Positions 8,534-17,515 of a DNA stretch of 64,000 nucleotides are shown in pieces. The translations under genes and the position numbers were made by a program. The notes beneath the pieces are model-generated. The model did not search any database, had not been told where the DNA came from, and saw only the letters and a list, made by a program, of their open reading frames with translations. Position 1 is the stretch's first letter. Each line of letters starts with the position of its first letter. The stretch is from Amycolatopsis viridis (lineage in GTDB: Bacteria; Actinomycetota; Actinomycetes; Mycobacteriales; Pseudonocardiaceae), in contig NZ_JAANOU010000001.1 in assembly GCF_011758765.1 (NCBI RefSeq), forward strand, positions 4,402,001 to 4,466,000. The letters run 5' to 3'.

Positions 8534-8893
8534 ATGCGGAACTCCGGGTCCTCCCCGCTGCACCGGGTGGTGGTGCTGGACCAGCTGCTGCCGGAACCGT
8601 TGCCGGTGCGTCGGGTGGAGATCCGGCGGATCACCATCGCACCCGGCTACGCGGCTGGGCTGCACATCCACAACGGCCCGGTGTTCGGCAGCATCGAGAC
8701 GGGCTCGGCGATCTACCAGATCGAGGGCGGACCGGAGACCGTGCTCCGGCCGGGCGACGTGTTCTACGAGCCGGAAGGCGTGCGGATCGCCCGGTTCGAC
8801 GCGCAGGAGGACGGCGTCACGTTCCTCGGGTACTTCCTGCTGCCCGACGGCGCCGACGCCGAACTCGTCTTCCCCGGCCCCCAACCGGGCTAG
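8534..8893 (+). CDS. Small cupin-domain protein
   Basis: A 119-residue single-domain cupin. Motif 1 is around GYAAGLHIHNGPVFGSIETG, with two His (HIH) and a Glu as potential metal ligands; motif 2 has PGDVFYEPEG. A jelly-roll sensor or enzyme fits this size. The ATG at 8534 is fixed by both a GGGAG and a -10 box 6 nt upstream (leaderless or very short leader). It ends in a 4-bp CTAG overlap with convergent cdsA. The perfect operator in its promoter suggests inducible expression; the inducer is unknown. Confidence 0.82.
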   Translation: MRNSGSSPLHRVVVLDQLLPEPLPVRRVEIRRITIAPGYAAGLHIHNGPVFGSIETGSAIYQIEGGPETVLRPGDVFYEPEGVRIARFDAQEDGVTFLGYFLLPDGADAELVFPGPQPG

Positions 8894-9771
8894 GGCAGGA
8901 ACGCCGACAGCAGCAGGAACGACACCACGGCCGACGGCAGGAGCGAGTCCAGCCGGTCCATCAGGCCACCGTGCCCGGGCAGCAACGTGCCCATGTCCTT
9001 GATCCCCAGGTCCCGCTTCATCAGCGACTCCACCAGGTCGCCCAAGGTGGCGGTGAGCACGATCGCGACACCGAACACCACGCCCTGCCACACGTGCCCG
9101 TCCAGCAGCAGCGTCAGGGTCAGCGAGCCCGCGACGACACCCGCGACCAGCGATCCGGTGAACCCCTCCCACGTTTTCTTCGGGCTGATCGACGGAGCCA
9201 TCGGGTGCTTGCCCTTGAGGACACCGGCGATGTACCCGCCGGTGTCCGACGCGACGACCCCGATCAGGAACGCCAGCACCCGGCCCACCCCGTCGGCGGG
9301 CGGGATGAGCATCGCCGCGAACGCACCGAACAACGGCAGGTACGCGGCGGTGAACACGGACGCGCTGATGTCCCGCAGGTAGCCCTCCGCACCGCCGGGC
9401 AGCCGCCACAGCAGGCACGCCAGGACGGTGACCGCGAACGCGATCAGCGCCCCCCGGTAGCCGAACGGCCAGGCGAGCCAGATCATCGCCTGGCCACCCA
9501 CCAGCAACGGGACCAGCGCGAGGCGGATCTTCGCGGCCCGGCCGAGCGCCTGCGCGAACTCGTAGGTGCCGACGGCGATCGCCGCCGCGATGATCCCGAT
9601 GAACAGGTACCGCACGGTGAGCAGCGACACGAGGATCGCCGCGCCCAGCAGCAGCCCGACGCCGATCGCCGCGGGCAGGTTCCGGCCGGCCCGGGACGTT
9701 TTCTTGGCCGGTTCAGCCGGCTCCGGAGAAGCCACGGGGGCCTTCTCGCGTTCTTCGCTCACCTGGGGCAT
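8890..9771 (-). CDS. cdsA: Phosphatidate cytidylyltransferase (CDP-diglyceride synthase)
   Basis: A 293-residue integral membrane enzyme that makes CDP-diacylglycerol from CTP and phosphatidic acid, the branch point to phosphatidylinositol, cardiolipin and phosphatidylethanolamine. A cytoplasmic Pro/Glu-rich N-tail (about 35 residues) precedes eight or so helices. The C-terminal signature is SLMKRDLGIKDMG followed by PGHGGLMDRLD, with the metal-binding Asp residues. It is the last gene of rpsB-tsf-pyrH-frr-cdsA and its ATG overlaps the frr stop by 1 bp. Confidence 0.97.
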   Translation of the reverse strand: MPQVSEEREKAPVASPEPAEPAKKTSRAGRNLPAAIGVGLLLGAAILVSLLTVRYLFIGIIAAAIAVGTYEFAQALGRAAKIRLALVPLLVGGQAMIWLAWPFGYRGALIAFAVTVLACLLWRLPGGAEGYLRDISASVFTAAYLPLFGAFAAMLIPPADGVGRVLAFLIGVVASDTGGYIAGVLKGKHPMAPSISPKKTWEGFTGSLVAGVVAGSLTLTLLLDGHVWQGVVFGVAIVLTATLGDLVESLMKRDLGIKDMGTLLPGHGGLMDRLDSLLPSAVVSFLLLSAFLP

Positions 9772-10328
9772 CAGACCTCGAGCAGCTCGGCTTCCTTGTG
9801 TTTGACGAGCTCCTCGACCTTCGCCACGTAGTTGTCGGTCAGGTGCTGCAGTTCCTTCTCCGCGCGCGCGACCTCGTCCTCACCGGCCTCGCCGTCCTTG
9901 GCGATGCGGTCGAGCTCCTCCTTGGACTTGCGGCGCACACCGCGGATGGTGACCTTCGCGTCCTCACCCTTGGCCTTGACCATCTTCACCATCTCGCGAC
10001 GGCGCTCCTCGGTCAGCTGCGGGATGGTGATGCGGATGATCTGGCCGTCGTTGCTCGGGTTGACCCCCAGGTCCGACTCGCGGATGGCCTTCTCGATCGC
10101 GCCGAGCTGCCCCTGGTCGTAGGGCTTGACGATCACCATGCGGGCCTCGGGGATGTTGACACCGGCCACCTGGTTCAGCGGCATCATCGAGCCGTAGGCC
10201 TCGACCATGATGCGGGCGAACATGCCCGCATTGGCCCGGCCGGTCCGCACCGACGACAGATCCTCCTTGGCGAAGGACACCGCTTTTTCCATCTTCTCCT
10301 CGGCATCGAGGAGGGTCTCGTCGATCAC
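9771..10328 (-). CDS. frr: Ribosome recycling factor
   Basis: A 185-residue RRF of normal length. With EF-G it splits the post-termination 70S ribosome. It has the family landmarks [12 protein letters not shown] (domain I helix 1), [15 protein letters not shown] and the C-terminal helix [19 protein letters not shown]. It lies 43 bp downstream of pyrH in the order also found in M. tuberculosis and Streptomyces, so it is probably co-transcribed. Confidence 0.98.
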   Translation of the reverse strand: MIDETLLDAEEKMEKAVSFAKEDLSSVRTGRANAGMFARIMVEAYGSMMPLNQVAGVNIPEARMVIVKPYDQGQLGAIEKAIRESDLGVNPSNDGQIIRITIPQLTEERRREMVKMVKAKGEDAKVTIRGVRRKSKEELDRIAKDGEAGEDEVARAEKELQHLTDNYVAKVEELVKHKEAELLEV

Positions 10329-10371
10329 GGCTACTCCCGTTGTCTGTGCTGTTGTTCCCGGTCCGCGGCTG

Positions 10372-11121
10372 TCAGGCGCTCGGCCCGGCCACGGGGCTGC
10401 TCACCAACGTGCCGATCCTCTCACCACGCACCGCCCTGGCGATGTTCCCCTCGGTGAGAAGGTTGAACACGATGATGGGCATGTTGTTGTCCATGCAGAG
10501 GCTGAAAGCGGTGGCGTCGGCGACCTTCAGCCCGCGCTCCAGCACCTCGCGGTGGCTGATCTCGTCGAACATCTTCGCGCTCGGGTCGCTCTTCGGGTCG
10601 GCGGTGAAGACGCCGTCCACGGCTTTCGCCATGAGCACCGCGTCGCAGCCGATCTCCAGCGAACGCTGGGCAGCCGCGGTGTCGGTGGAGAAGTAGGGCA
10701 TCCCGGTGCCGGCGCCGAAGATCACGACACGGCCCTTCTCGAGGTGCCGCTCGGCGCGCCGCGGGATGTAGGGCTCGGCGACCTGGCCCATGGTGATGGC
10801 GGTCTGCACGCGCGTGGGCACGCCTTCTTTCTCCAGGAAGTCCTGCAGCGCCAGGGAGTTCATCACGGTGCCGAGCATGGCCATGTAGTCGGCCCGGTCG
10901 CGGTCCATGCCGCGCTGGGACAACTCGGCGCCGCGGAAGTAGTTGCCACCACCGATCACCACGGCCATCTGGACCCCGGTGCGGACGACGTCCGCGATCT
11001 GCACCGCCACGGAGTGCACGACATCGGGGTCGAGGCCGAGCGCTCCCCCGCCGAACATCTCGCCACCCAGTTTCAGCAGCACCCGCCGGTAACCGCCGTC
11101 GGCTCGTTTCGCCTCACCCAT
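10372..11121 (-). CDS. pyrH: Uridylate kinase
   Basis: A 249-residue bacterial UMP kinase (amino-acid-kinase fold) phosphorylating UMP to UDP for pyrimidine nucleotides. Landmarks are [12 protein letters not shown], the GGGNYFRG loop, [14 protein letters not shown] and the DGVFTADPK segment. The start at [10 protein letters not shown] is chosen because GGAGGCGG lies 5-12 nt upstream; the open frame runs further to 11205 through a hairpin. A strong hairpin separates it from tsf, so expression from rpsB-tsf may be attenuated. Confidence 0.97.
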   Translation of the reverse strand: MGEAKRADGGYRRVLLKLGGEMFGGGALGLDPDVVHSVAVQIADVVRTGVQMAVVIGGGNYFRGAELSQRGMDRDRADYMAMLGTVMNSLALQDFLEKEGVPTRVQTAITMGQVAEPYIPRRAERHLEKGRVVIFGAGTGMPYFSTDTAAAQRSLEIGCDAVLMAKAVDGVFTADPKSDPSAKMFDEISHREVLERGLKVADATAFSLCMDNNMPIIVFNLLTEGNIARAVRGERIGTLVSSPVAGPSA

Positions 11122-11171
11122 GTCCGCCTCCGCCCGATCGGTGCCGCCCTGTGGTGCCTGCCTTCGCGAGT

Positions 11172-11205
11172 GTGCCCCGTCCCCGTGTTCACGGAGACGG
11201 GGCAC
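11172..11205 (-). terminator. Strong hairpin between tsf and pyrH
   Basis: A 10-bp perfect stem (GTGCCCCGTC / GACGGGGCAC) encloses an inner 5-bp stem (CCGTG / CACGG). There is no U-tract, so it may be a partial terminator, an RNA processing site or an mRNA-end stabiliser within the rpsB-tsf-pyrH-frr transcript. Confidence 0.6.
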
Positions 11206-11225
11206 CTCACGTCACTGCCGTCGCG

Positions 11226-12053
11226 TTACGGCTGGCCGACCTCGAACCGGGCGAACCGGGTGACGGTCACGCCGGCCGCGTCGAGCAGCGCCTTGACGGT
11301 CTTCTTGTTGTCGATCACCGACGGCTGCTCGAGCAGCACGGTGTCCTTGTAGAACGCGTTGACCTTGCCCTCGATGATCTTGGGCAGCGCCTGCTCGGGC
11401 TTGCCCTCGGCGCGGGCGGTCTCCTCGGCGATGCGACGCTCGTTGTCGACCAGGTCGGCCGGCACGTCCTCGCGGGTCAGGTACTTCGGCTTGAGGGCCG
11501 CGATCTGCAGCGCCGCGTTGCGGGCCGCCTCGGCCGCGCCGTCGCCACCGCCGGTGTACTCGACCAGCACGCCGACCGCCGGGGGCAGGTCGGTACCGCG
11601 GCGGTGCAGGTACGTCGCTACCTGGCCGTCGAAGGCCACCACGCGGCGCAGCACGAGCTTCTCGCCGATCTTGGCGGCCAGCTCCTGCACGGCGTCGCCG
11701 ACCGACTTGCCGCCCTCGAGCTCGGCAGCGGCCAGCTTCTCGACGTTGTCGGTCTGCAGCGTCTGCGCGACCTTGACGATCTTGTTGGCGAGCTCCTGGA
11801 ACTGCTCGTTCTTGGCGACGAAGTCGGTCTCGGAGTTGATCTCGACCAGCACGCCGCCGTCGCCGGCGACGAGGCCCTCGGCGGTGGCGCGCTCGGCGCG
11901 CTTGCCGACGTCCTTGGCACCCTTGATGCGCAGGAACTCAACGGCCTTGTCGAAGTCGCCGCCGCTCTCCTCGAGCGCCTTCTTGCAGTCCATCATGCCG
12001 GAGCCGGTGAGCTCGCGGAGACGCTTGACGTCCGCCGCGGTGTAGTTCGCCAT
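11226..12053 (-). CDS. tsf: Elongation factor Ts
   Basis: A 275-residue EF-Ts, the guanine-nucleotide exchange factor for EF-Tu. The N-terminal UBA-like part is [20 protein letters not shown] with the conserved [12 protein letters not shown]; the core has the [10 protein letters not shown] motif that contacts EF-Tu. It follows rpsB in the standard order. The ATG has upstream GAGAGGAACGGACACCGCACG, a distant SD. Confidence 0.98.
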   Translation of the reverse strand: MANYTAADVKRLRELTGSGMMDCKKALEESGGDFDKAVEFLRIKGAKDVGKRAERATAEGLVAGDGGVLVEINSETDFVAKNEQFQELANKIVKVAQTLQTDNVEKLAAAELEGGKSVGDAVQELAAKIGEKLVLRRVVAFDGQVATYLHRRGTDLPPAVGVLVEYTGGGDGAAEAARNAALQIAALKPKYLTREDVPADLVDNERRIAEETARAEGKPEQALPKIIEGKVNAFYKDTVLLEQPSVIDNKKTVKALLDAAGVTVTRFARFEVGQP

Positions 12054-12086
12054 CGTGCGGTGTCCGTTCCTCTCGGAAAGTGTGGG

Positions 12087-12109
12087 GGCCGCGCCTGCGC
12101 GGCGCGGCC
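12087..12109 (-). terminator. Hairpin between rpsB and tsf
   Basis: A perfect 9-bp stem (GGCCGCGCC / GGCGCGGCC) with a 5-nt loop sits in the 69-bp rpsB-tsf gap. With no U-tract it is more likely an attenuator or processing hairpin than a full terminator. Confidence 0.5.
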
Positions 12110-12122
12110 GTGCCGGAAAGAT

Positions 12123-12947
12123 TCAGGAGGCGGTGGTCTGCTCGGCCGGGGCCTCGCTGCCCTTGAGCAGGTCCTGCTCCCACTCGGCCAGCGGCTCGTC
12201 GGACACGCCCGGCTCGGGCTTGTCCTGGCCCTCGGCGGCCGGGGCGGAGCCGTTGCGACTGGAACGGGCCATCAGGCCGGCGGCGGCGGCCTCCGCGACC
12301 ACCTTGGTGAGCAGCGCGGCGGAGCGGATCGCGTCGTCGTTGCCCGGGATCGGGTAGTCGACCTCGTCCGGGTCGCAGTTGGTGTCCAGGACCGCGACGA
12401 CCGGGATGTTCAGCTTGCGCGCCTCGCCGACGGCGATGTGCTCCTTCTTGGTGTCCACGATCCAGACGGCGCTCGGCACCTTCTGCATGTCGCGGATACC
12501 GCCGAGGGTGCGCTCCAGCTTCTCCTTCTCGCGGGTCAGCGTCAGGATCTCGCGCTTGGTCAGACCCTGGAAGCCACCGGTCTGCTCCTGCGCCTCGAGC
12601 TCCTTCAGGCGCAGCAGCCGCTTGTGGACCGTCTGGAAGTTGGTCAGCATGCCGCCGAGCCAGCGCTGGTTGACGAAGGGCATGCCCACGCGCTGCGCCT
12701 CGCGGGCGATCGCCTCCTGGGCCTGCTTCTTCGTGCCGACGAACATGATCGTGCCGCCGTGCGCGACGGTCTCCTTGATGAACTCGTACGCACGGTCGAT
12801 GTAGCTCAGCGTCTGCTGCAGGTCGATGATGTAGATGCCGTTGCGCTCGGTGAGGATGTAGCGCTTCATCTTCGGGTTCCAGCGGCGGGTCTGGTGCCCG
12901 AAGTGCACGCCGGAATCGAGCAGCTGCTTCATGGTGACGACGGCCAT
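12123..12947 (-). CDS. rpsB: 30S ribosomal protein S2
   Basis: A 274-residue S2 starting [26 protein letters not shown]. It contains [22 protein letters not shown] and the [17 protein letters not shown] signature. A charged C-terminal tail of about 40 residues follows, as in other actinobacteria. S2 binds the platform of the 30S subunit and usually represses its own mRNA. The start at 12947 is preceded by AGAGGTG. The gene is preceded by a leader of about 200 nt with hairpins. Confidence 0.98.
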   Translation of the reverse strand: MAVVTMKQLLDSGVHFGHQTRRWNPKMKRYILTERNGIYIIDLQQTLSYIDRAYEFIKETVAHGGTIMFVGTKKQAQEAIAREAQRVGMPFVNQRWLGGMLTNFQTVHKRLLRLKELEAQEQTGGFQGLTKREILTLTREKEKLERTLGGIRDMQKVPSAVWIVDTKKEHIAVGEARKLNIPVVAVLDTNCDPDEVDYPIPGNDDAIRSAALLTKVVAEAAAAGLMARSSRNGSAPAAEGQDKPEPGVSDEPLAEWEQDLLKGSEAPAEQTTAS

Positions 12948-13163
12948 GGCCGGATTCGCACCTCTTCTGTGTAGCGCGCGCCCGTGGGCGCGCTGGCCGG
13001 TTTGCGTCGCCGTCGGCCGGGTGGCCGGCGACCCTGGTGCCGTGCCGATGCCCGGACCCCGTGGATCACTCCTCGGGGACCGCCGGGCGTCGTGGGTTCC
13101 GCGGACGGAACCTGCACGTGCACGCGAAGTCGACCTGTCGTGACAGGCCGCGCGAACAGTGTA
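12948..13163 (-). promoter_or_regulatory. rpsB promoter and structured leader
   Basis: The minus strand has TACACT at 13158-13163 with GTGAAC 17 nt further upstream as a weak -35, giving a leader of about 200 nt. Within it a perfect 8-bp hairpin (GCGCGCCC / GGGCGCGC, 12976-12993) lies close to the rpsB start, and CCTGTC/GACAGG forms a second one near the 5' end. S2 autoregulation through such a leader is known in other bacteria; here it is inference. Confidence 0.45.
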
Positions 13164-13250
13164 CGCCCTGGCGGCGTGCGGTTCACCAGGGGCAAGGATG
13201 CCGCCCCCGGTCGGGTGGTCCGGGCTGTCCCGGGCCCGGACGGGGCCTGG

Positions 13251-13278
13251 TTGTCCACAGGCGGCCGAGTTGTCCACA
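13251..13278 (+). promoter_or_regulatory. Pair of consensus DnaA boxes
   Basis: TTGTCCACA occurs at 13251-13259 and again at 13270-13278, 19 bp apart in the same orientation. This is the actinobacterial DnaA-box consensus. The pair sits between the rpsB promoter and the divergent M23 peptidase gene. No origin genes (dnaA, dnaN) are nearby, so a regulatory or DnaA-titrating role is more likely than an origin. Confidence 0.65.
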
Positions 13279-13328
13279 GATTTCGGTGGTGCCCGCTGCG
13301 GGAGCCGATCGTGGGCCAGGCTGGCGTG

Positions 13329-14132
13329 ATGATCGTGGTGATTCGCCGATTGCTGGGGGCCCTACTGGGAGCGCTGCTGGTCAGCGCCGGTGCGCTGATC
13401 GGGGTGGCTGCTGCCGCGGGGCCGCCACCAGGGTCCGTGGCTGCCCCGCCGGACACCGGGGCGACGTTCGCGGCCGGCGCGGGTGGGCGGTCGTTGCGGA
13501 CCGAGCTCGCCGCGGACGGCTCGGCGTCCCCGGCCGAGGCGGCCGGCGGGCCGGCATCGCCCGCCGCAGCTGCCGGCCCGCTGCTGCCGGCGTCAGCGGC
13601 GGACGGCTGGGCGGCGGACGGGTGGGCGGTGTCGGCCGCGTACGCCCGCCCGCTGGTGCCGCCGGCCGTGGACGGGTGGGTGCCGGCTACCGAGGTGATG
13701 GCCGATCGGCTCGAGCCGCGCTTCGGGTGGCCGTTGTCGCCGCCACCGGCCGTGGTGCGGCCGTTCCAGGCGCCCGCCGATCCCTACGGGCCGGGCCACC
13801 GCGGGGTCGACCTCGCCGCCGCGCCTGGCCAGCAGGTGCTCGCCGCCGGGCCGGGTGTGGTGGTGTTCGCGGGGATGGTCGCCGGGCGCCCGGTGGTCGC
13901 GGTGGACCACGACGGCGGACTGCGCACGACCTACGAGCCGGTCACGCCCACGGTTCCGGTCGGGACGCAGGTGTGGCAGGGGCAGCCGATCGGTGTCGTC
14001 GAAGCGGGACATCCGGGCTGCCCGGTCGAGGCGTGCCTGCACTGGGGAGTGCGCCGCGGCGAGGAGTATCTGAACCCGCTGACCCTGGTCCAGAACAACG
14101 CGCGGATCCGGTTGAAGCCCTGGGATGGCTAG
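13329..14132 (+). CDS. Secreted M23/LytM-domain protein
   Basis: A 267-residue exported protein. A signal peptide ([31 protein letters not shown]) is followed by an Ala/Pro/Gly-rich linker of about 95 residues, then a C-terminal M23 domain with [19 protein letters not shown]. The first zinc-ligand pair (HxxxD) is present. The second motif reads CLHWG where active LytM enzymes have HxH, so the first His is Cys. The same position is held by Rv2891 in M. tuberculosis, which I recall sharing the CLH form. A role in peptidoglycan binding, or activating an amidase, is plausible. The ATG at 13329 was preferred over the adjacent GTG. Confidence 0.85.
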   Translation: MIVVIRRLLGALLGALLVSAGALIGVAAAAGPPPGSVAAPPDTGATFAAGAGGRSLRTELAADGSASPAEAAGGPASPAAAAGPLLPASAADGWAADGWAVSAAYARPLVPPAVDGWVPATEVMADRLEPRFGWPLSPPPAVVRPFQAPADPYGPGHRGVDLAAAPGQQVLAAGPGVVVFAGMVAGRPVVAVDHDGGLRTTYEPVTPTVPVGTQVWQGQPIGVVEAGHPGCPVEACLHWGVRRGEEYLNPLTLVQNNARIRLKPWDG

Positions 14133-14153
14133 GCGCGGCCCGGACGGCCCGGC

Positions 14154-15284
14154 TCAGACGCCCGCCTGCTCGGTCAGACGCGCCCGCAGCCGGAGGACCG
14201 CCCGGGTGTGCAGCTGGCTCACGCGCGACTCGGTGACCCCGAGGACCCGGCCGATCTCGGCGAGCGTCAGCCGTTCGAAGTAGTACAGGCTGACCACGAT
14301 GCGGTCGCGTTCGGTCAGCTGGGCGATGGCCTCGGCGAGCTGGCGCCGGTTGTCCCGGTCGACGAGGACGGCCACCGGGTCGATGGCGTCGTCGTCGGGA
14401 AGGGTGTCCACCAGCGAACCGCTCTCCCGGCCGGCCGCCACCAGGTCCTCGAGCGCCACGACGCTGGTCAGCTGGAGCTGGCTGTAGAGGTCGCGGAGCT
14501 CGTCGAGGGTGATGCCGAGTTCCTCGGCGACTTCGTTGTCGGTCGGGGTGCGGCGCAGCCGTCCACCGAGCCGCTCCAGCGCCCGCTCCACCTCCCGGGC
14601 ACGGCTGCGCACCACGCGGGGCACCCAGTCCTGGGACCGGAGGTCGTCCAGGATCGCGCCGCGGATCCGCTGCATCGCGTACGTCTCGAACCGGAGGCCA
14701 CGCTCTGGCTCGAACTTCTCGATGGCATCGATGAGGCCGAAAATGCCGGACTGGATGAGATCACCGACGTCGACGTGCGTCGGCAACCCTGTGCCGACCC
14801 GGCCGGCGACGTACTTCACCAGCGGCGCGTAGTGCAGCACCAGCCGTTCCCGCAGCCGCTGCTCGGGACATGCGCGGAACTCGCGCCACACCGCCTGGAT
14901 CGCGGAGTCGCCGTCACCCGGGCCGCGGGCGGGAGGAGCACTCGGCTGCGCACCATCGCCCGTCACCGCCGTGGTGCTCGCGGCACCAGCCGTGGCCGCC
15001 GCTGCGTCGTCGCCCGGCGCTCCAGCCGGGCGGGCACCCCGATCCGCGGCAGGCTCCGTCGGCTCGGCGGGGACGTTGTCGTCCGCGCGCGATGTCGGCA
15101 GCGTCGGGCGCCCCGCCTGGTCGCAGGCAGGGCGGGCGGTAGTCGCTCGCAACTCGGCCGTCACGCGGAAACCGTTCTCGGCAGCGGGCTCAGGTCGTTC
15201 TCCGGGCTCGTACGGGGTGAGCGGCGCCGACGATCCTGCCTGCCGTCCTCCGAGGTCATCGGGATCGGGGGTGGGCTTGGTCAT
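14154..15284 (-). CDS. whiG: WhiG/FliA-family RNA polymerase sigma factor
   Basis: A 376-residue sigma factor. Residues 1-125 are a low-complexity Ala/Pro/Thr-rich extension. Region 2 follows ([33 protein letters not shown], then [18 protein letters not shown]), with region 3 around residues 215-270 and region 4 carrying [19 protein letters not shown]. In Streptomyces WhiG starts sporulation of aerial hyphae and lies in this same neighbourhood (xerC/dprA side of rpsB). FliA homologs drive flagellar genes. Typical WhiG is about 280 residues, so the extension is unusual or the start is internal. The ATG overlaps the xerC 3' end by 29 bp. Confidence 0.88.
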   Translation of the reverse strand: MTKPTPDPDDLGGRQAGSSAPLTPYEPGERPEPAAENGFRVTAELRATTARPACDQAGRPTLPTSRADDNVPAEPTEPAADRGARPAGAPGDDAAAATAGAASTTAVTGDGAQPSAPPARGPGDGDSAIQAVWREFRACPEQRLRERLVLHYAPLVKYVAGRVGTGLPTHVDVGDLIQSGIFGLIDAIEKFEPERGLRFETYAMQRIRGAILDDLRSQDWVPRVVRSRAREVERALERLGGRLRRTPTDNEVAEELGITLDELRDLYSQLQLTSVVALEDLVAAGRESGSLVDTLPDDDAIDPVAVLVDRDNRRQLAEAIAQLTERDRIVVSLYYFERLTLAEIGRVLGVTESRVSQLHTRAVLRLRARLTEQAGV

Positions 15285-16248
15285 GGATCGCCTTCAACCG
15301 CTCGACGGTCACGTGGGTGTAGAGCTGTGTCGTGGCAAGCGTAGCGTGACCGAGCAGCTCCTGAACGCTGCGAAGGTCCGCACCGCCCTCGAGCAGGTGC
15401 GTTGCCGCGGTGTGCCGCAGCCCGTGCGGGCCCATGTCCGCCGCCGCGGGCACCGCCTCGAGGGCTTCGTGCACCACCCGCCGGACCGTCCGCGGATCCA
15501 GGCGGCCCCCGCGCACGCCGAGGAACAGCGCGGACGGATGCGGCTTCGCCACCGCACTTGACACCGCCGGGCGGCCGTGATCGAGCCAGGTGCGCAGGGC
15601 ACGGTCCGCGGGCGCGCCGAAGGGCACCATCCGCTCCTTGCCGCCCTTGCCGAGCACGCGGATCAGCCGGCGTCCGAAGTCCACGTCGTCGATGTCGAGC
15701 CCGCACAGCTCCGAGACCCGGACGCCGGTCGCGTACAGGAGTTCGAGGACGGCGTGGTCCCGCAGGGCGACCGGCTCCTGCTCGGCGGCACCACTTCCGG
15801 CGGCGGTGAGGACCCGCTCCGCCTCGTCCGGCCGGAGCACCGACGGCAGGGTCCGGTGCACCCGCGGCGCCACCAGCTTCGCCCCCGGGTCCTGATGCAG
15901 CGCGCCTTGCCGGCGTGCCCACGCGGTGAAGGTCCGGGCCGCGGCGGCCCGCCGGGCGAGCGTGGTCCGCCCTGCACCGGTGCTGCGCTGGTCGGCGAGC
16001 CAGGACCGGAGTGCGCCGATGTCCAGCCCGTGGAGGGCCGGGACGTCCGGTTGCGGCTCCTCCCCGTGCAGGAACGCGAGCAGCGACACCACATCCCCGA
16101 CGTAAGCACGCACCGTGTGCGGCGACAGCCCCCGCTCGAGCCGGAGGTGCCGCTCGTAGTCGTCGACCAGACCCGCGGCGGAGCGCGGCAGGGTGTCCCG
16201 GAGGGCGTGCACAGCCACCTTCCGGCTCCGAGATTCCCGTGCGGACAT
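15256..16248 (-). CDS. xerC: Tyrosine recombinase XerC
   Basis: A 330-residue site-specific recombinase resolving chromosome dimers at dif. The N-terminal SAM-like domain has [19 protein letters not shown]. Catalytic residues are visible: Arg in ATGVRVSEL, Lys in GKGGKERM, His/Arg in [12 protein letters not shown], His in [11 protein letters not shown] and the nucleophile Tyr in LYTHV. The position between dprA and whiG matches M. tuberculosis Rv2894c. The first 15 residues are weakly conserved, and an internal GTG start is possible. Confidence 0.95.
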   Translation of the reverse strand: MSARESRSRKVAVHALRDTLPRSAAGLVDDYERHLRLERGLSPHTVRAYVGDVVSLLAFLHGEEPQPDVPALHGLDIGALRSWLADQRSTGAGRTTLARRAAAARTFTAWARRQGALHQDPGAKLVAPRVHRTLPSVLRPDEAERVLTAAGSGAAEQEPVALRDHAVLELLYATGVRVSELCGLDIDDVDFGRRLIRVLGKGGKERMVPFGAPADRALRTWLDHGRPAVSSAVAKPHPSALFLGVRGGRLDPRTVRRVVHEALEAVPAAADMGPHGLRHTAATHLLEGGADLRSVQELLGHATLATTQLYTHVTVERLKAIHDQAHPRSR

Positions 16249-16318
16249 GGTTGTTCACGCTGCGCGAAGGGTCGCGTCCGGTCAAGCATCGCCACACCGG
16301 CGGCCGATGACGATCGCA

Positions 16319-17515
16319 TCACCTCCTCGTCCTGCCGCGCCACCCGCTGTCGCAGCGCTCGGCGAGCTCGTCGAGTTCGAGAGCGGGCAGCAGTGCCCGG
16401 ACCCGGGCGACCGGCACCCCGGATTCCGTGGCGATCTGCTCGGCGGATTTGCCCTCGCGTTTGTGCAGCGCCTCGTGGACACGCAGGGCATCGGGACCGA
16501 GACCGTCCGTGGGCCGCTTCGCACGCACCTTCTCCGGCCGGGGCGTGCCGAGCCGTCCGACGGTCTCGATGACGTCCTCGACCGAGGCCACCAGCGCCGC
16601 GCCGGCATCACGGATCAGCTCGTGGCACCCGACCGACATCGCGGAAGCGATGGACCCCGGGACCGCCATCACGACCTTCCCGAGCGCCCGGGCCGTCGTC
16701 GCGGTGTTGCGGGCCCCGCTGCGGCGGCCGGCTTCGACGACTACGGTGCCCTCGCTCAGCGCTGCGATCAGGCGGTTGCGGACCAGGAAGCGGTGACGGG
16801 CCGGCGGCGTTCCCGGCGGGTACTCGCTGACCACCAGGCCGCCGAGCTCCGCGATCTTGTCGAGCAGGACGAGGTGGCCGGCCGGATAGCCCGCATCGAG
16901 GCCGCAGCCCAGCAGCGCGACCGTGGTGCCGCCCGCGGCCAGCGCTCCGCGGTGCGCGGCGCCGTCCACGCCGTACGCCGCACCGGAGATGATCGGCACT
17001 CCCCGGCCCGCCAGCGAGTAGGCCAGCTCCCCGGCCACGTGGTCGCCGTAGTCGGAGGCCGCGCGGGAACCCACGATCGCCACGGCCTGTTCGGTGGCCT
17101 CGTCCAGCCGGGTACGGCCGCGCACCCACAACGCGAGTGGCGGGGCGACGCCCGGCACACCGCGCGCGGCGGCGAGTTCGAGGGACAGCAAGGGCCAGCC
17201 CGGCCACGCGTCGTCCTCCGGCGTCAGCAGCCGCATCCCGAGACGTTCGCCCTCGTCGAGGTCGCGCTGGGCCTGGTCGTGCTTCCGGCGGGCTTCGGTC
17301 TCGTCACGCACCCGGCTCGGGCACTCGCCCGTGCGGATCGCTTCAGCCGCCGCGACCGGACCGTGCTGGGCGACGAACTCGACGACAGCCGGTGCCGGCG
17401 GTTCGGCGACGCGGAGGAGATAGGCACGGGCGAGGCGCACGGCAGCGGAGTCGGCGGCGCCGGCGGAGTCGAGGGGGCCGGGTGGTTCGGGCGGCGGAAC
17501 CCGGGTGGTGCTCAT
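16319..17515 (-). CDS. dprA: DNA-processing protein DprA
   Basis: A 398-residue DprA. It protects incoming single-stranded DNA and loads RecA. The Rossmann core has VAIVGSRAASDYG, GRGVPIISGAAYGVDGAAH, LVSEYPPGTPP and RNRLIAALSEGTVVVEA; a winged-helix domain ends the protein (about 330-390). An N-terminal SAM-like domain precedes it. The ATG at 17515 overlaps the comM stop as ATGA, so I reject the longer frame to 17743. It is in an operon with comM and yraN. Confidence 0.95.
   Translation of the reverse strand: MSTTRVPPPEPPGPLDSAGAADSAAVRLARAYLLRVAEPPAPAVVEFVAQHGPVAAAEAIRTGECPSRVRDETEARRKHDQAQRDLDEGERLGMRLLTPEDDAWPGWPLLSLELAAARGVPGVAPPLALWVRGRTRLDEATEQAVAIVGSRAASDYGDHVAGELAYSLAGRGVPIISGAAYGVDGAAHRGALAAGGTTVALLGCGLDAGYPAGHLVLLDKIAELGGLVVSEYPPGTPPARHRFLVRNRLIAALSEGTVVVEAGRRSGARNTATTARALGKVVMAVPGSIASAMSVGCHELIRDAGAALVASVEDVIETVGRLGTPRPEKVRAKRPTDGLGPDALRVHEALHKREGKSAEQIATESGVPVARVRALLPALELDELAERCDSGWRGRTRR

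Noticed and set aside
13251-13278. A chromosomal or plasmid replication origin
   Set aside because: There are only two DnaA boxes, with no AT-rich unwinding region and no dnaA, dnaN, rep or par genes nearby.
15256-16248. An integrase marking a mobile element
   Set aside because: The recombinase lies in its conserved chromosomal place between dprA and whiG, and no att repeats or phage genes are seen, so it is XerC.
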